DNA of 64,000 bases, from the NCBI GenBank assembly GCA_047967505.1, contig CM106541.1; one strand, 5' to 3'. Source of the DNA: Dipteris shenzhenensis (lineage: Eukaryota > Polypodiophyta > Polypodiopsida > Gleicheniales). Under the pieces are notes generated by a model. The model made no database searches, was not told the origin of the DNA, and saw only the letters and a list, made by a program, of their open reading frames with translations. A program made the position numbers and the translations under genes. Below are positions 1-11,087 of the stretch, one piece after another; within the stretch, counting starts at the first letter, position 1, and every line of letters starts with the position of its first letter.

Positions 1-1391
1 GTCTCAAGCCATGGAGATTTTTTGGAAAACTAAGCTTCATAAAAAAGCTTTGAGATTGCTCAAAATGGACTTGCTTTGCTCTCCAAGAATCCATGGAGGT
101 TTGAATATTCTAAACATCAAACTTCATGTGTTGGCAAGAAAGATCACTATGCTTAGGGTTTTTTTCCAGCAAGAGCAGCCATGGTCTATTATGCTGGCAT
201 TTTTGTGTGGCCAGATGCGCATAAATGCTTATGGGCATTGGCTAGTTGATCCATGGGAAGTAGTACTTGGCAAGTTTCAAGGTAAAATACCTGGTTGTCC
301 ATTTTCTACTGCCTTGATTCAGGATTGGAAGCAGGTGCTCTCTCGCATCAAATGGTCTCCCCATCCTGCTTCTATCACTTCATCTCTTCGACTGGAAAGC
401 CTTCACTGGAGTGCTGTTTTTTACTCTCCTCTTGCTATACAACAACCAATGAGAGCTTACAATCTCATGAAGTTGGGCATCCGGTTCATTGATGATGTGG
501 TAGATACTCACGGGCGTATTCTCTCTTTTTCGGCAGCATGTCAAAAATACAATCTTGGGATGCATCATAGACCCATATGGAAAATTATTGCAGATCTCTT
601 ACTCCCTTTTGTTCCGATTCCATCTTTGGAAGTAAGAAACAGGCTTCAAGATTGGCATCTTCAGTCTCCAAGTCCAGGATTATCTTCTCAGCCTTTGCAT
701 CTATTGACTTCCATACAGGCTTATCGATTGATTTTACCTCCTCCATGGATTGCTCATCATGCAAATGCTTTTTGGCATCTGAATAAGTCTTTAACTTGGT
801 GGAAAGGAAAATTGAAATTGATATGAAAGTTGAAAATGCCCTTAAAGCAGAGACTCTTTTTATGGAAATGTATTGTTGGTATTTTTCCAGTGGGAGTGAA
901 ATTGGCTCAAAGAAGGATTGCCTCTCCTCTTTGTCCATGATGTCATCATACTCCTAAGAGTATTCAGCACTTATTGTGGTTTTGTTCAAATTCCAGAGAC
1001 CTTCTGGACAAGATCTCCTATTTTTTATCTCTCAGATTTCTAGCGCACAGGTTCTCGAGGTTTTTCTGGATGTTTGGCAGATTATCAGCTCCTTTGTCAC
1101 AGTATTCTCTTTTCTTTCATTGGATCAGATACTGGGCCTTATGGACCCTCTCGCTTCAGCGAAAACATGCATTTCTCAATTCATCTCTTCAGCACCCTTA
1201 TGAGTTCTTCCAGGCCTCATTGCGACAGTCCTTATATGATGCCTTGCATGAGGAAGATTTGGATGTTTCTTGCATTCAGCTTTTCTTTTACTCTTTCTGA
1301 TGGATAGGGCATTGGCTCTTTTCTTGAGCACTGCCATGTTGTAAAATGGATGTTTCATAATATAATGTTTTTAGTTTCACAAAAAAAAAAA
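1..1391 (+). pseudogene. L1-type LINE ORF2, C-terminal part with zf-RVT region and poly(A)
   Basis: This is the 3' part of a non-LTR retrotransposon ORF2 that enters from the left edge. The open stretch 11-826 resembles the region after the reverse transcriptase in plant L1 elements (a segment with GGLNILN). After the stop at 824 the same frame continues as LKMPLKQRLFLWKC, then a Cys-rich segment and HLLWFC, which is the zinc-binding zf-RVT domain. It runs on to about 1300 with RYWALWT and SLRQSLYDA. The stop at 824 and another near 938 show decay. The 3' end is a run of A at 1381-1391 followed by a microsatellite. The minus-strand copy at 40056-40690 shares KMPLKQRLFLW and RYWALWT, so both belong to one family. 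The 5' part lies outside the window. Confidence 0.8.

Positions 1392-1423
<32 letters not shown>
1392..1423. repeat. (GT)n(GA)n microsatellite between two LINE pieces
   Basis: About 14 bases of GT are followed by about 17 bases of GA. The tract lies between the poly(A) of the first LINE piece and the first codons of the next, so it marks a LINE-LINE junction. Confidence 0.9.
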
Positions 1424-1650
1424 CCGCTATTGGGCACTTTGGACTTTATGGACAGACCGCAATTGTAAAGTCTTTAGTGAACCCAATTTTTCTTTGTTTG
1501 CTTTCTTTAAGCGTTCTCTGCAGCAATCTTTCTTTGATTGCTTGCAGACTTGCCAATGAGATCTTCAGTTGATGTATTTTCTAGCACCTCTTTTTTGAGG
1601 TGACTATTCTTGTAATATAATCAATCAGAGCTTTCACTATATTTAAAAAA
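1424..1650 (+). pseudogene. Second, 5'-truncated L1-type LINE 3' end
   Basis: Right after the GA tract the sequence encodes RYWALWTLWTDRN and then RSLQQSFFDC. This matches the last part of the preceding LINE (RYWALWT, SLRQSLYDA). It is therefore an independent, very short 5'-truncated copy of a related element. The reading frame ends near 1559. A 3' untranslated stretch leads to a short A run at 1644-1650 and another TG/GA microsatellite. Confidence 0.7.
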
Positions 1651-1704
1651 TGTGTGTGTGTGTATGTGTGTGTGAGAGAGAGAGAGAGAGAGTGTGTGTG
1701 TGTG
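1651..1704. repeat. (TG)n(GA)n(TG)n microsatellite
   Basis: Alternating TG and GA blocks directly follow the 3' A run of the LINE fragment. Confidence 0.9.
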
Positions 1705-1789
1705 ATAAGATAATATTTCAAAAGAAAAGAGAGTGATAGAATTATTAGTGTGAGAATGTAAGAGTGAGTGTAGGGAAAGTGTGAATATG

Positions 1790-2035
1790 TGTGTGAGTGA
1801 CTTAGCAGGAGAAAACGAGAGGAGAAAGGGTGAACAGAAATGGGCCAAAGAGGGACAAACAGAGAAAAACGGGCAGAAAGAGGGGCGAACGGAAAATAGG
1901 CAGGAGAAGGGGTTAGCAGAAACCAACAAAAGTAGGGGCAAACAGAAAAAAACACGCAGAAAGAGGGGTGAACAGAAAAAATGGGTAGAAAGAGGGGCAA
2001 ACAAAAACGGGCAGAAAGAAAGAAAGAAAGTTTAT
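1790..2035. repeat. Purine-rich minisatellite, about 28-30 bp unit
   Basis: Degenerate units of the form GGGCAGAAAGAGGGGCRAAC are repeated about seven times, and the array ends in (GAAA)n. Almost every base on the plus strand is a purine. The open frames here are a by-product of the repeat. Confidence 0.75.
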
Positions 2036-2850
2036 TAAAGTCTTCGAAAGACCGACAGGTCTATGAGACTGTGAGAAACCTTATAGAAGCCAACTGAAAG
2101 GGTAGAGCTACTAATCGAGCATCTACACCCATACAAAAGCAAAAACTATATCAAAATAGTAGTCATCACAACATCAACATCATCATCAGAGCAACTGTCA
2201 TCAAAGTAAAAGTAAAATGTTCTCCAAGGTCATTGTGGTCCCTCCCTCATCAGGAGTGAGGGAGCGATAGCATGAAATCAGATATAGAGTGTTGCTGGAA
2301 CCCTTTGGATGCAATCCTACGCTATCTCCTGGTCACGGCTCTATGTCGAACAAGGGCGACAGTCACCCCTGTCGATCATGCTCCCACTCTGAACATGGAG
2401 GGAATGTCCCCAAGTGTAATCTATGCATCAACCCTAACCCTCAGCCTGATCTGTCGTGTCAATGGTTCTGGGTCCCGATCATGCCTAGAACCTATAGTGG
2501 GGTGGGGTCTATGTGGTTTGACTGGAAGAACTCCGTAATCATGCTCTAAGAAGAGTCCACCACGGTACGCTCCTCCTCTCTCCGAGATATGAGTAGGCAC
2601 TCTTGATGCCTAACTGCCTCATGAATGAACGCGGCTAGACACCTCTGATCTGGAAAAGAGAGAAATTGGGATAACAACCCAGAGCTATCTTTAAATAGAC
2701 AATAAAACAGCAAAGCCAACTCTCAAAACAAAACAAAATAAAACCGTGCTCTGATCCCATAGTAAACTGGGCACCTAAAGATGAAATGTTCCTCTGACTC
2801 AACCTCCAATAGGTAGCACAGAGTGGAGGATTACCAAAAGGCAAGCGTCA
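2036..2850 (-). pseudogene. 5'-truncated LINE ORF2 C-terminus (minus strand)
   Basis: Reading leftward from about 2850, one frame gives LCYLLEVESEEHFIFRCPVY. This is the Cys/His signature (C, H, C) near the C-terminus of ORF2 in many non-LTR elements. The frame continues with FIHEAVRHQECLLISRREER, then a stop and a roughly 500 bp 3' region ending in (TTTC)n at the minisatellite. A frame change near the Cys/His motif shows decay. The sequence upstream (2850-2930) is different, so the copy is 5'-truncated. Family placement within non-LTR elements is open. Confidence 0.55.
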
Positions 2851-2929
2851 AAAAGCGAGCGAGCCAAAAAAAGCGAGCAATAAAAAACAATAAAAGATTT
2901 ATAAATCCCCCATTTCAGTAGCAAAAAAT

Positions 2930-3296
2930 AATAACTTATTCAAAAGTCCATATGTTTCCTCAATGCTAGAAGGTTAAATATGCATATAACTTTCTGAGCC
3001 ACTAATACTAATTTCACATCATCCATGAGATAGTTTGTATGTTCAATTTCCAATTCATTGTTTGTATTAAAGACAAACCCTACAGCAACTACAATCAAGT
3101 TCTCTCTTTCCACTAGAGTAATTGAGATCATCAATGCAACCTTCCACACAGGTGGAGTGTTTCCAAGGACTCCTTGCATGGATTAGTCTAGATTCCATGC
3201 ATATGTAAATGCTTAGCTTTTTTAACTATGTTCACTCTTGGAATGAAACCCATGTTTCTTTGTTAACCTTCCCTAATGATTTATTCTTACCTCCCA
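2930..3296. other. No recognised gene
   Basis: AT-rich sequence with only short open frames. I see no motif or repeat of note. Confidence 0.5.
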
Positions 3297-3905
3297 CTAA
3301 TCTAACCAATGCAACAAATTAACCACAAATTCATATTTTGGTGCATTAAATTTTACTAGATGGTGCACAAAGACATGATAATCATCTAAAGTATGCCTTG
3401 CCATTTGATTTGATATGTAACATGACCCTATTTGGACTTGTAAATCAAAAGATACAAGGATGTGAAAATGTCCTCTTTTGGGCCAAAACAGGGAGCGCGA
3501 AAATGTCCTCTTTTGGGCCAAAACAGGGAGCGCGTTAACTTGCAAAAATACAGGGGCGCGAAAATGTCCTCTTTTGGGCCAAAACAGGGAGCGCGTTAAC
3601 GCGCTCCCTGTTTTGGCCCAAAAGAGGACATTTTCGCGCTCCCTGTTTTGGCCCAAAAGAGGACATTTTCGCGCCCCTGTATTTTTGCAAGATGTCAACA
3701 TATGATTTTTTTTACCCAAAAGATGAGATTTTAACATCCCTACATCTTTTTTTTGTCAAATATAAATGGCATAATGTTACATATCAAATCAAATGACAAG
3801 GCATGCTTTAGATCAATATCATGCCTTTTTGCACCATCTAAAAAAATTGTGTGCATTAGAATATGAATTTTGTGAAATTCTATCCAATTTTTGCACCAAG
3901 TTTAA
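3297..3905. repeat. Foldback element: ~600 bp inverted repeat with 35 bp GC-rich core units
   Basis: The centre near 3600 is GCGTTAACGC. The right arm holds two inverted 35 bp units containing GGACATTTTCGCGC. The left side holds three direct units containing GCGCGAAAATGTCC, two before and one after a TTGCAAAAATACAG spacer. Outside these GC-rich units the AT-rich flanks are also mirrored. TGTTACATATCAAATCAAAT and a TTTGCACCATCTA-like stretch occur in the right arm, with their complements in the left. The predicted peptides from the two flanks resemble each other for that reason. No transposase is encoded. Confidence 0.85.
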
Positions 3906-5590
3906 AGCAAGGTTTCCCATAATGGGGAGCGAGAAGACACTGTCTATTTTGGCAAAAAAAAAACCAAAATTTAAAATCCTCTACCTTTTAATTGCACTCT
4001 GGGGATCACTCTTCATAAACCCATAAAGCAAGCAAGCATGTATTAAAAATTACCCCTATTCTTGCAATTTACATTTTGTCATGTAAATGGTTGAACCCAT
4101 GTATGTGTTTACATTTTAAAATATCTACATATATAAATTACATTAAGTTGCTCGGGCGGTAATCTACTACGTCGAGAGGTGTAATCTCCGTATGCCTTGA
4201 CTCGCTATAAGTAGGTAATGACCTAAAATGCTGCATCAAGCTGTAATGGTGAAGATCCAAACTCAGCTTGAATGATCTGGTGAGAAACAGACGGCTTACT
4301 GTTGCGAATCATCCGTGATAGCATAAGAATCTATAGTCGCTCCACACGAGGCCACTCAGTATTTGACAGGTCCGGCCCCCAACAAGGGCTGCCATACATC
4401 CCTGCTGGTTGAACCAAGGAGTCAAAGAGTAGACATTTGGTCCGAGGCCTAAAAATGTGACCGGAAGCACTGCCTCTCCAATCTGGCCAACGAGGCATAT
4501 CCTCTGCTCAAGCAAACAAAAATGGAAGACAGACAAAAACGAGGTCAGTTCGAGCAGAACGGGATAGGCAGGAACAGTATGGGTTAAGGCAAGGGAGTGC
4601 AAGCCTCAAGGTCAGAATGAGCGAGGGTGAGGAAGGAGCAGGGCAAGGCTTGTGACAGGGAGTCATACTGTCTGTTCTAGAAATTTGACCTTAAATGAAT
4701 CAAAAGCTGAAATAAATTGATTGAGTCCTTATACACTTCCACGTCTTCTTTTGTCTCTTCTTCTCCTCTCTCCTCCTCTGCCTTGGAATCAATGGGCTGC
4801 TTCTTTACACATATCTCTAGATGAATTCAGGAACATGCCCAAACTTATCCTCTGAAAACGAAACAAATAGTGCAATTTCAATCTCATGGCAGTCAGCGCC
4901 CAACGGTGCATGTAGTAGACCATAGTACAAACAAACGCTCTCAAACATATAATATCCATACACCCACGCATGGTAGGGAGAAAGCCCTTCACAAAATGCA
5001 GAACAATAACATCTGACATCAACCATGTGTCATAAACATAATGATTCAAAGTCAGGAATATCTCATTACTCACGAAAAACCAGAAAAGCATATCCCATAT
5101 ACACGTATGCTGGCCTAAAATTGCATTGAGAGGAACGGACTTTGCTTGGCTGACTAGGCACAAGAAAGGGGAACAGACAATTGGTTTGAGGATAAAAGAC
5201 ATTGCATGCTTATCTAATGAAGAATATTTGATGCACTGAACCTACATTCCAGGTTTTGAAGAATACTCAGAAAGGCATAGTTAGCATTGGCAGAACGACA
5301 AAGCCAACCAGAAATAAAATACTAACGAAATATTTTAAAAACAAACTTTGGTGTTAATAAGCTAAAAAGTTAGGCACGTGACATGTTTAGCAACGAAAAA
5401 TTATTTCTTATTCTGTATGGAATACTTCAATTCTGAACAATCAAATATAATCATTCATACATATCCATTGGCTTTTAGCAAGTCAGCAGAAGACCACCTA
5501 AGGAAGATGAAAAACAAAAGGTCAATGAAAACCATTCACAAAGGCATGGAAAACATGGACGTTGACCCTTTTGGACGGGGAAAAGTGCAG
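3906..5590. other. No recognised gene
   Basis: Minus-strand open stretches at 4309-4602 and 4789-5202 resemble nothing I know and have no supporting splice or repeat context. Part of this interval could be intron or 3' flank of the MDR gene to the right. Confidence 0.4.
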
Positions 5591-5626
5591 TAGTGTTTAT
5601 TGTGTCCAAAGAGGATGATGTGAAAC

Positions 5627-6966
5627 CTGGACAGGGAAAGCAGCTGCTTCAGCCAAAGACCAGCCATCAGGCACATCTCGTATATACTTCACATCGGCAT
5701 TTATGTGAGAAGCATATGCACCAAACCTTGTAACACCCATGACTCTTTTGCCCACCTGCTTCTCATCTATTCCCTCCCCTACAGCTTCAATTACACCTGC
5801 AAACTGTTGCACAAACACCTCATGAATGTAAGTGCTTTGAAGGCTTAAAACACTCAACAAGCCACATGAAATATTGAGAGGAAGTACAAGATAGGGCAAT
5901 CCCAGAACAAATAGGACAAGAAGGCTTGATTTATGTATATTCCTTTAAACATAGTGTATGCTTCAGGGCAGAAAAAATTTAACATAAAAGAATTATATGA
6001 AGAGCAAAGGTTTTAAAGAGTGAATTCCCATGAAAAAAGCAGGTGAAGGAATGTACGGAGGGGAAAATGCACAGACCCATCTAATAAAAGACAGCCCACC
6101 TAAAATTCTGTTGAGATAGAGCTTGTGTTACTTTTGTTCTACTCACTTGTCAGCCTTTCAGTCATGATTTCCACAAATCAAAAGGTAATTTGAAAAGAGT
6201 GCTTGATATCTTTTAATTCTGAATAGTCACCCAGTAAAACTGCAAGGATAGGGGAATTTGAGTAGTTATGAGCAGAAAAGCTAGAGTTAAAGCTTGCTCT
6301 ACCTCAAGACCAGGTGTGTAGCTCCCTCGAGGTGAAGCAGAATACAACCCAAGGCAAGTGAACACTGAAATCGTTCAAAAATATGCATAAGAGACCATCT
6401 GTTGGGATAACTTGGTGATTGATACAATCTTAAAATGAAAAGAATTGAAGTAAAAGCAGGATTTAACATCTCCCAACGGATTGCTAGCAAATTGGTAATA
6501 CTAGCATGAAATTGAAGTTTTTTTGAATTAAATCTTTTCTCCTGAAATAGGCACTTGTACCATGTAAGGGAAATCTCACACATCATCTCTACACTCCAAA
6601 GTGTACCACAAATTTAAATATGGAACTCTAGCCCCATCACAGGAAAATGGGAAACATTGATACATGTAAATATGAGAAAACAGTGATCATTAGAGAAGAG
6701 CTGCACAATGCACAGCTGTTAGCATGCAAAGCCTTGTGACAGGCTTCTCACACTGATTACATTCTCTAGACACATATGAGCAATTTATACCTCAAAAATG
6801 AAAAAACAGATAGGAGATAATATTTGCAATTTTATTCCTGAGGCACAACTGCTGCAAGGGAACAGTGTAAGGCCTAAGAGATCATACCATCTGCAAAGTT
6901 GAGGCCAATTGTTTTAACTGCAACTCTGACTTCGCCGGCTCCAGGAGGAGACAGCTTTTCTGCAAC
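5627..6966 (-). CDS. Quinone-oxidoreductase-like MDR protein, three internal exons
   Basis: Three exons on the minus strand splice in phase: 6966-6888 (79 nt), 6364-6303 (62 nt) and 5803-5627 (177 nt). Each has AG before it and GT after it. They encode GEVRVAVKTIGLNFADVF, then LGLYSASPRG...YTPGLE, then FAGVIEAVGEG...GKRVMGVTRFGAYASHI...AEAAAFPVQ. This is the N-terminal GroES-like catalytic domain of the zinc-independent quinone oxidoreductase/VAT-1 branch of medium-chain dehydrogenases. Such enzymes reduce quinones or enones with NADPH in the cytosol. The first exons and the cofactor-binding half (expected GGVG motif) were not found, so the gene is either interrupted by long introns or truncated. 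The exons themselves carry no lesion. Confidence 0.8.
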
Positions 6967-8040
6967 CTAAAGACCAACTTAAAATCAGTTCAGAAAAACA
7001 AAGGTCATATTCAACAAAGACATCACATTTCAAATTGCCATAAATAGCAGCAGCAAGCCAAAAATAAAGCTTAAATCCAAATTACATAGCAGAAAATAGT
7101 TCAACAAGAAGATAAACAAACACAGGACTTGCCATGTTCAGGACTGATAAACCACAAATCTTGCCCATTAAAACCTACAATGAAACCAACGAGACATGCG
7201 CTTTCTTTGGATGGACAAATATGCTTGCCAACCAATATTTGACTCCAAATTCAATGCCAGAATCTTATTTGAATAAAACTTCTCAGCAAAATAAGAATAA
7301 CCATGACTAATGCTTCAAGCTTCATGTTTTCTATGTCTATTATTGTAAATGCCAAAGTTAAGTGCTTTGAAAGATAGTCCACAATGGATGAGCTTGTCCC
7401 ATTACTGCAGACTTCAAAGACATGAATTTAAGCCTGTGGACGAAACTACTGGAAAAAATATGGGAAAGGACAACAGCCAACATTGAGTCAAGATATATCA
7501 GATTTGGTGACAAAGAACCAAAAATTTGACACAATCCAACAAAGAAACAGTTATGCTAGCATTTCTACCTTTGTCTACCCCCTAAGAATGTTCTCAACCA
7601 GATAATTTGACCAGAGAAGGGGGCCAAAACATGCTTCATCCCTGGAATTGAGAAGGATTTGATGGATTAGCAGTTAGTATTGGAATGGATAAGACCAAAA
7701 GTCTTTCCACACACACCTACGTACACAAGATGTGAATCTGCTTAGTAACTGATCACCAACTGAAACGGTTCTATAAGTTGTAACCTCTCTCTCGATGGAA
7801 TTCATTTATTATTTTGTGCGCATCTCTCCCGTGTCCTCTTGTAGTCGCCATGGCTTTCTTGCTGAGTTTTCTCAAGCCTCTTGGCCCTTCGTCTCTTTCT
7901 GACATGGTATCAAATGTTCTTTTCTCTCCTGAGACCTGTGCTCAGCCCATCCCTTCAGCTGCCCAGCGTCTCCCTGCTGGTCAATCTATCTATGGCACTA
8001 TCTTTACTTGTAAGAATCCTTGACACTTCAGTCTCTCTCT
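6967..8040. other. No firm gene; possible degenerate LTR/PBS near 7904
   Basis: Mostly AT-rich, perhaps intron or 5' flank of the MDR gene. ATGGTATCAAATG at about 7904-7916 vaguely recalls an initiator-Met primer site, but it mismatches the usual TGGTATCAGAGC. I do not call an element. Confidence 0.3.
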
Positions 8041-9887
8041 TTACCTGTTTGTCCATGAGAAGGCAATTCCCCAAGCACTGCTCCTTTCCTGCTACACCGA
8101 TCTAACCTAAACGGCTTCAGTGATGACCTTCCTATGAGCACCTCCGTCAACATATTCAACCGCCAAATTACCTTCTGCTAATCCGTTCAAGTCACACGCG
8201 ATGGCCATATTTCTCCAGGCCATGCTGTCGAGGTGCCCTTTGCTCTTGCCCTCGATCGTGGCATCCAACACTTTGGTAATGACACCAATTTTACCAGAGG
8301 CCCTCTTGCAAGCTCCCGCACAGGCGCCGTTGCTCAACCTCCCAGTGACCATACTCTGAAGCAGCCCCCTGTAAACACCTTCCATGTCGCCTCTTTGTTT
8401 GAAGGCGCTCTCTCTATGATGACGCGTATTTCCTCAAGCGCTCACCCAGATGAATTGCACTACTTTGTTGCATTTCCTCAAGAAGCTCCTTTAATGGATG
8501 GATCCCTTGAAAATCGTTCGAGGCCCTCCTGCAGCAAAATGGCTCAATTCATGCCTTCATTGCCTCTCTTGCCTGTGAAGGTGGCTATGTTTCCAATTGC
8601 TCCCGCAACGGATGGGCTGCCATTCTTCCACACGTAGCTCCCTTTGTCGACGGCCTGCTTGCAACTCTTCACCTCTCATCCTACCAAGAAAGTAGCGCTC
8701 TCATTCTGCACAGCCAAATCTTCTCTAGCTTCTCAAAGGATCGTGCTATTGCGACAATGTTTCATGGATCCCTGCCTAACAACAACGGCCTCTATGCTCA
8801 GCCAGTGTCAATTTCTCACGACGGCATAAATCCTGCGCAAAGTGCTATTCAGTCGTCCGTTTCAGCAAGTTTTTATTCTTCCGTGTGGCACAGCAATAAT
8901 GTTTTCTATCTTCAATATTGTCCCATTGCCCATAGCTCGGACGAGCGATCAGCTATCTCTCTTCAGGGTGCAGCCAATATTCACAAAGATTACTTTGTTG
9001 ATGTTCTTCTCCTCGCGGCGGGCGCTCACTCCTCCATAGTCATTGATCACCACACTGCATACTCAAGTCGTTCATCATCGAACTACATCAACAAGCTTGA
9101 CAAAATTGGAGCTTGGTGTTTCTCTTGCTGCTTCTCTGCTCAGCCATCATATCAATGCAGCTGCCATTTCTTGATTTGTAGCAACTTAGTTGCCAGCTTA
9201 ATCGATAGCTCCCTTCAATCAGTCCAGTCTCCACATGGCGACCTGTACCTCTGCGATCTTGCATACAGTAATAATGGCGACCTGTACCTCGACGGACCTA
9301 TGGCATGCCTCTCTACAAGTTATCGCATGCATTCTGTCAATCTGGGCGGACCTTTTCTCATGGAGATAATTACCTTCAAGCATGCTCATTCATTAGCTGG
9401 ATTTCACCCCCTTAACCTGCCTTACTGTGTAGTCTCTCTCTGCTCACGATGCAAACAATCTCATGGCATTGACAATCTTATCTAGGTTCCATTCTCTGGC
9501 TTCACCCTTGCAGACAGCCAATTAACATTGCGAGCACATGTCGTTGGCACACCAGATGGCAGCCTTCTCCCCTATCATCCCCTTACGTATAGTTCTAAAG
9601 CTGGATGTAGGGGCTGCGTGTATCTTGCATTTGCAGAAAATTCTAAAGATAACGTGCATGTAATTCTCTACGGAGAGGATTATCTAATGGTTTATCAATT
9701 CTACTCATCTACTGCAAGTGACAAGTTCACACTTCCCTCTCACTTGCGGGGGAGTAATGGTGATGTTCAAGCTCAAAAGAAGCTGAACACTGAAGTAAAG
9801 GCAGTTCTTCACGTTTCAAAAGCAGTAATTCAAGAAAGACCCACTCCAAGAGTGAAAATGAGATGTCCCAAGGTTCGACCAATCTAG
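8041..9887 (+). pseudogene. Unrecognised protein-coding region, about 600 codons, few lesions
   Basis: One frame is open from about 8044 to 8500 apart from a TAA near 8177. It contains VPFALALDRGIQHFGNDTNF and HPDELHYFVAFPQEAPLMDG. A shift near 8500 leads to a second frame, open from about 8503 to 9887 apart from a single TAG at 9483-9485. It contains EALLQQNGSIHAFIASLACE, GDLYLCDLAY repeated as NNGDLYLDG, and NVHVILYGEDYLMVYQFYSS. The product is Ser- and His-rich with a basic C-terminus. I recognise no family. It may be a host gene remnant, a captured gene or an unusual element ORF. The long frame with only about three lesions argues against chance. Confidence 0.5.
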
Positions 9888-10506
9888 GTGAAGATCAAAT
9901 TATTATTGAAGAGCGATATTGCTAAAAAATCAAACATTATAGAAAGAGGACTTCCTTCTTCCAAACAGAAGTTCATCTATGCATTGCAAAACGAAGAATT
10001 GCAGCCATATTACTACCTTTGGTGCAAAATTTGAGCTCTCTACATAATCCAGCAAGTTGTGTTACATTTGAGCAGTGCCCTATAAGTGTGACCCCGTATA
10101 AGAGGGAGGGGGGGGAATGGGTGTGTGGACAGAACCATTGGGGGAGGCGGAGGGATGGAGCAACAATGGCGGAAATGCCGCTCACAGGGCCCCTGTCATT
10201 TTCTCTCCTCTATCTACCATTTTCATCTTCCAGCTTCCACTTCCCTTCATCTAGCTCCACCTAAGAAGGTTTATTTAAAATTTTTGCCTATGGTGAGATT
10301 TGTATGGGACTTTATGCAGTATCCCTCAGTCTGGCAGGAGGGAGCTCTCATGGCAACCCCCTTGACTCCCACTCTCACTCCAAGGCAAGCAATTGGTCAA
10401 GAGCCCTATCACATACAAGTTACCCTGAACAAACCAAAATTTCTAAGCCTGTTCAGCAACATTAAACCCTGCCTCAAGCTTGCAAGATCGTCACCACCCA
10501 GCTAAC
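9888..10506. other. No recognised gene
   Basis: A run of G occurs near 10110 and a C/T-rich stretch near 10190-10260. Short overlapping open frames have no recognisable content. Confidence 0.4.
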
Positions 10507-10584
10507 GTAGAAGCCTTAGTCACCCACGTTCAATTTTGGTAGCTTGTAGAAGCCTTAGTCACCCATGTTCAATTTTGGTAGCTT
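10507..10584. repeat. Tandem duplication, two 39 bp units
   Basis: Units 10507-10545 and 10546-10584 start GTAGAAGCCTTAGTCACCCA and differ at one base (C versus T). Confidence 0.95.
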
Positions 10585-11087
10585 CCCAGCATGGGTGCCA
10601 CACTGGTGCCATGTATCCAGTCCTCTTGCAACTCACACCAAGGACCTCATAATGCAATGTTTGACAGTTGGGTTAACCCATATAACTCATACCACCCACA
10701 CAAGGTCTTTACATGAAAAACTACCCATTTACATTTATGTACAACCTTGCATTTATGTCAAAACCACGCTATGGCCTTGCTAGAGACTCATTGACAACTG
10801 ACCCATCCGAGGTCATGTTGCATTCAAATTGGAATGCAAAATTCCTTTTCCTATTTAGGAATCAGTGTCCTTGATGATAACATCAGGGAATGCTCTCCGT
10901 ATCACTAAACAGATCCCCCTATAACCTCTGATAGAGGTTGTCCATGCCATGCAGCCAACACTTTAGTATCTTCCCATTGTGAACTTGCATTTCTTCTTGG
11001 TCCAGGGTTCTTGTTGGTCTACACTCCACATCACCCTCTATCTCTTGTAACATAACAATGTTGGAATAGAAGTGTCAATGGCCCACC

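Noticed and set aside
1581-2004. Minus-strand Ser/Phe/Pro-rich open frames of 127-139 codons
   Set aside because: They are the reverse reading of a purine-rich minisatellite and TG/GA tracts.
3297-3737. 146-codon minus-strand ORF with repeated WPKRGHF units
   Set aside because: It lies entirely in the foldback element, and the similar frame on the other arm is explained by inverted symmetry.
4789-5202. 137-codon hydrophobic minus-strand frame near the MDR gene
   Set aside because: It does not match the expected MDR cofactor domain. Neither frame nor splice sites support a membrane protein.
7904-7916. Primer-binding site for a further LTR element
   Set aside because: TGGTATCAAATG mismatches the last bases of the usual site, and no LTR ends could be defined around it.
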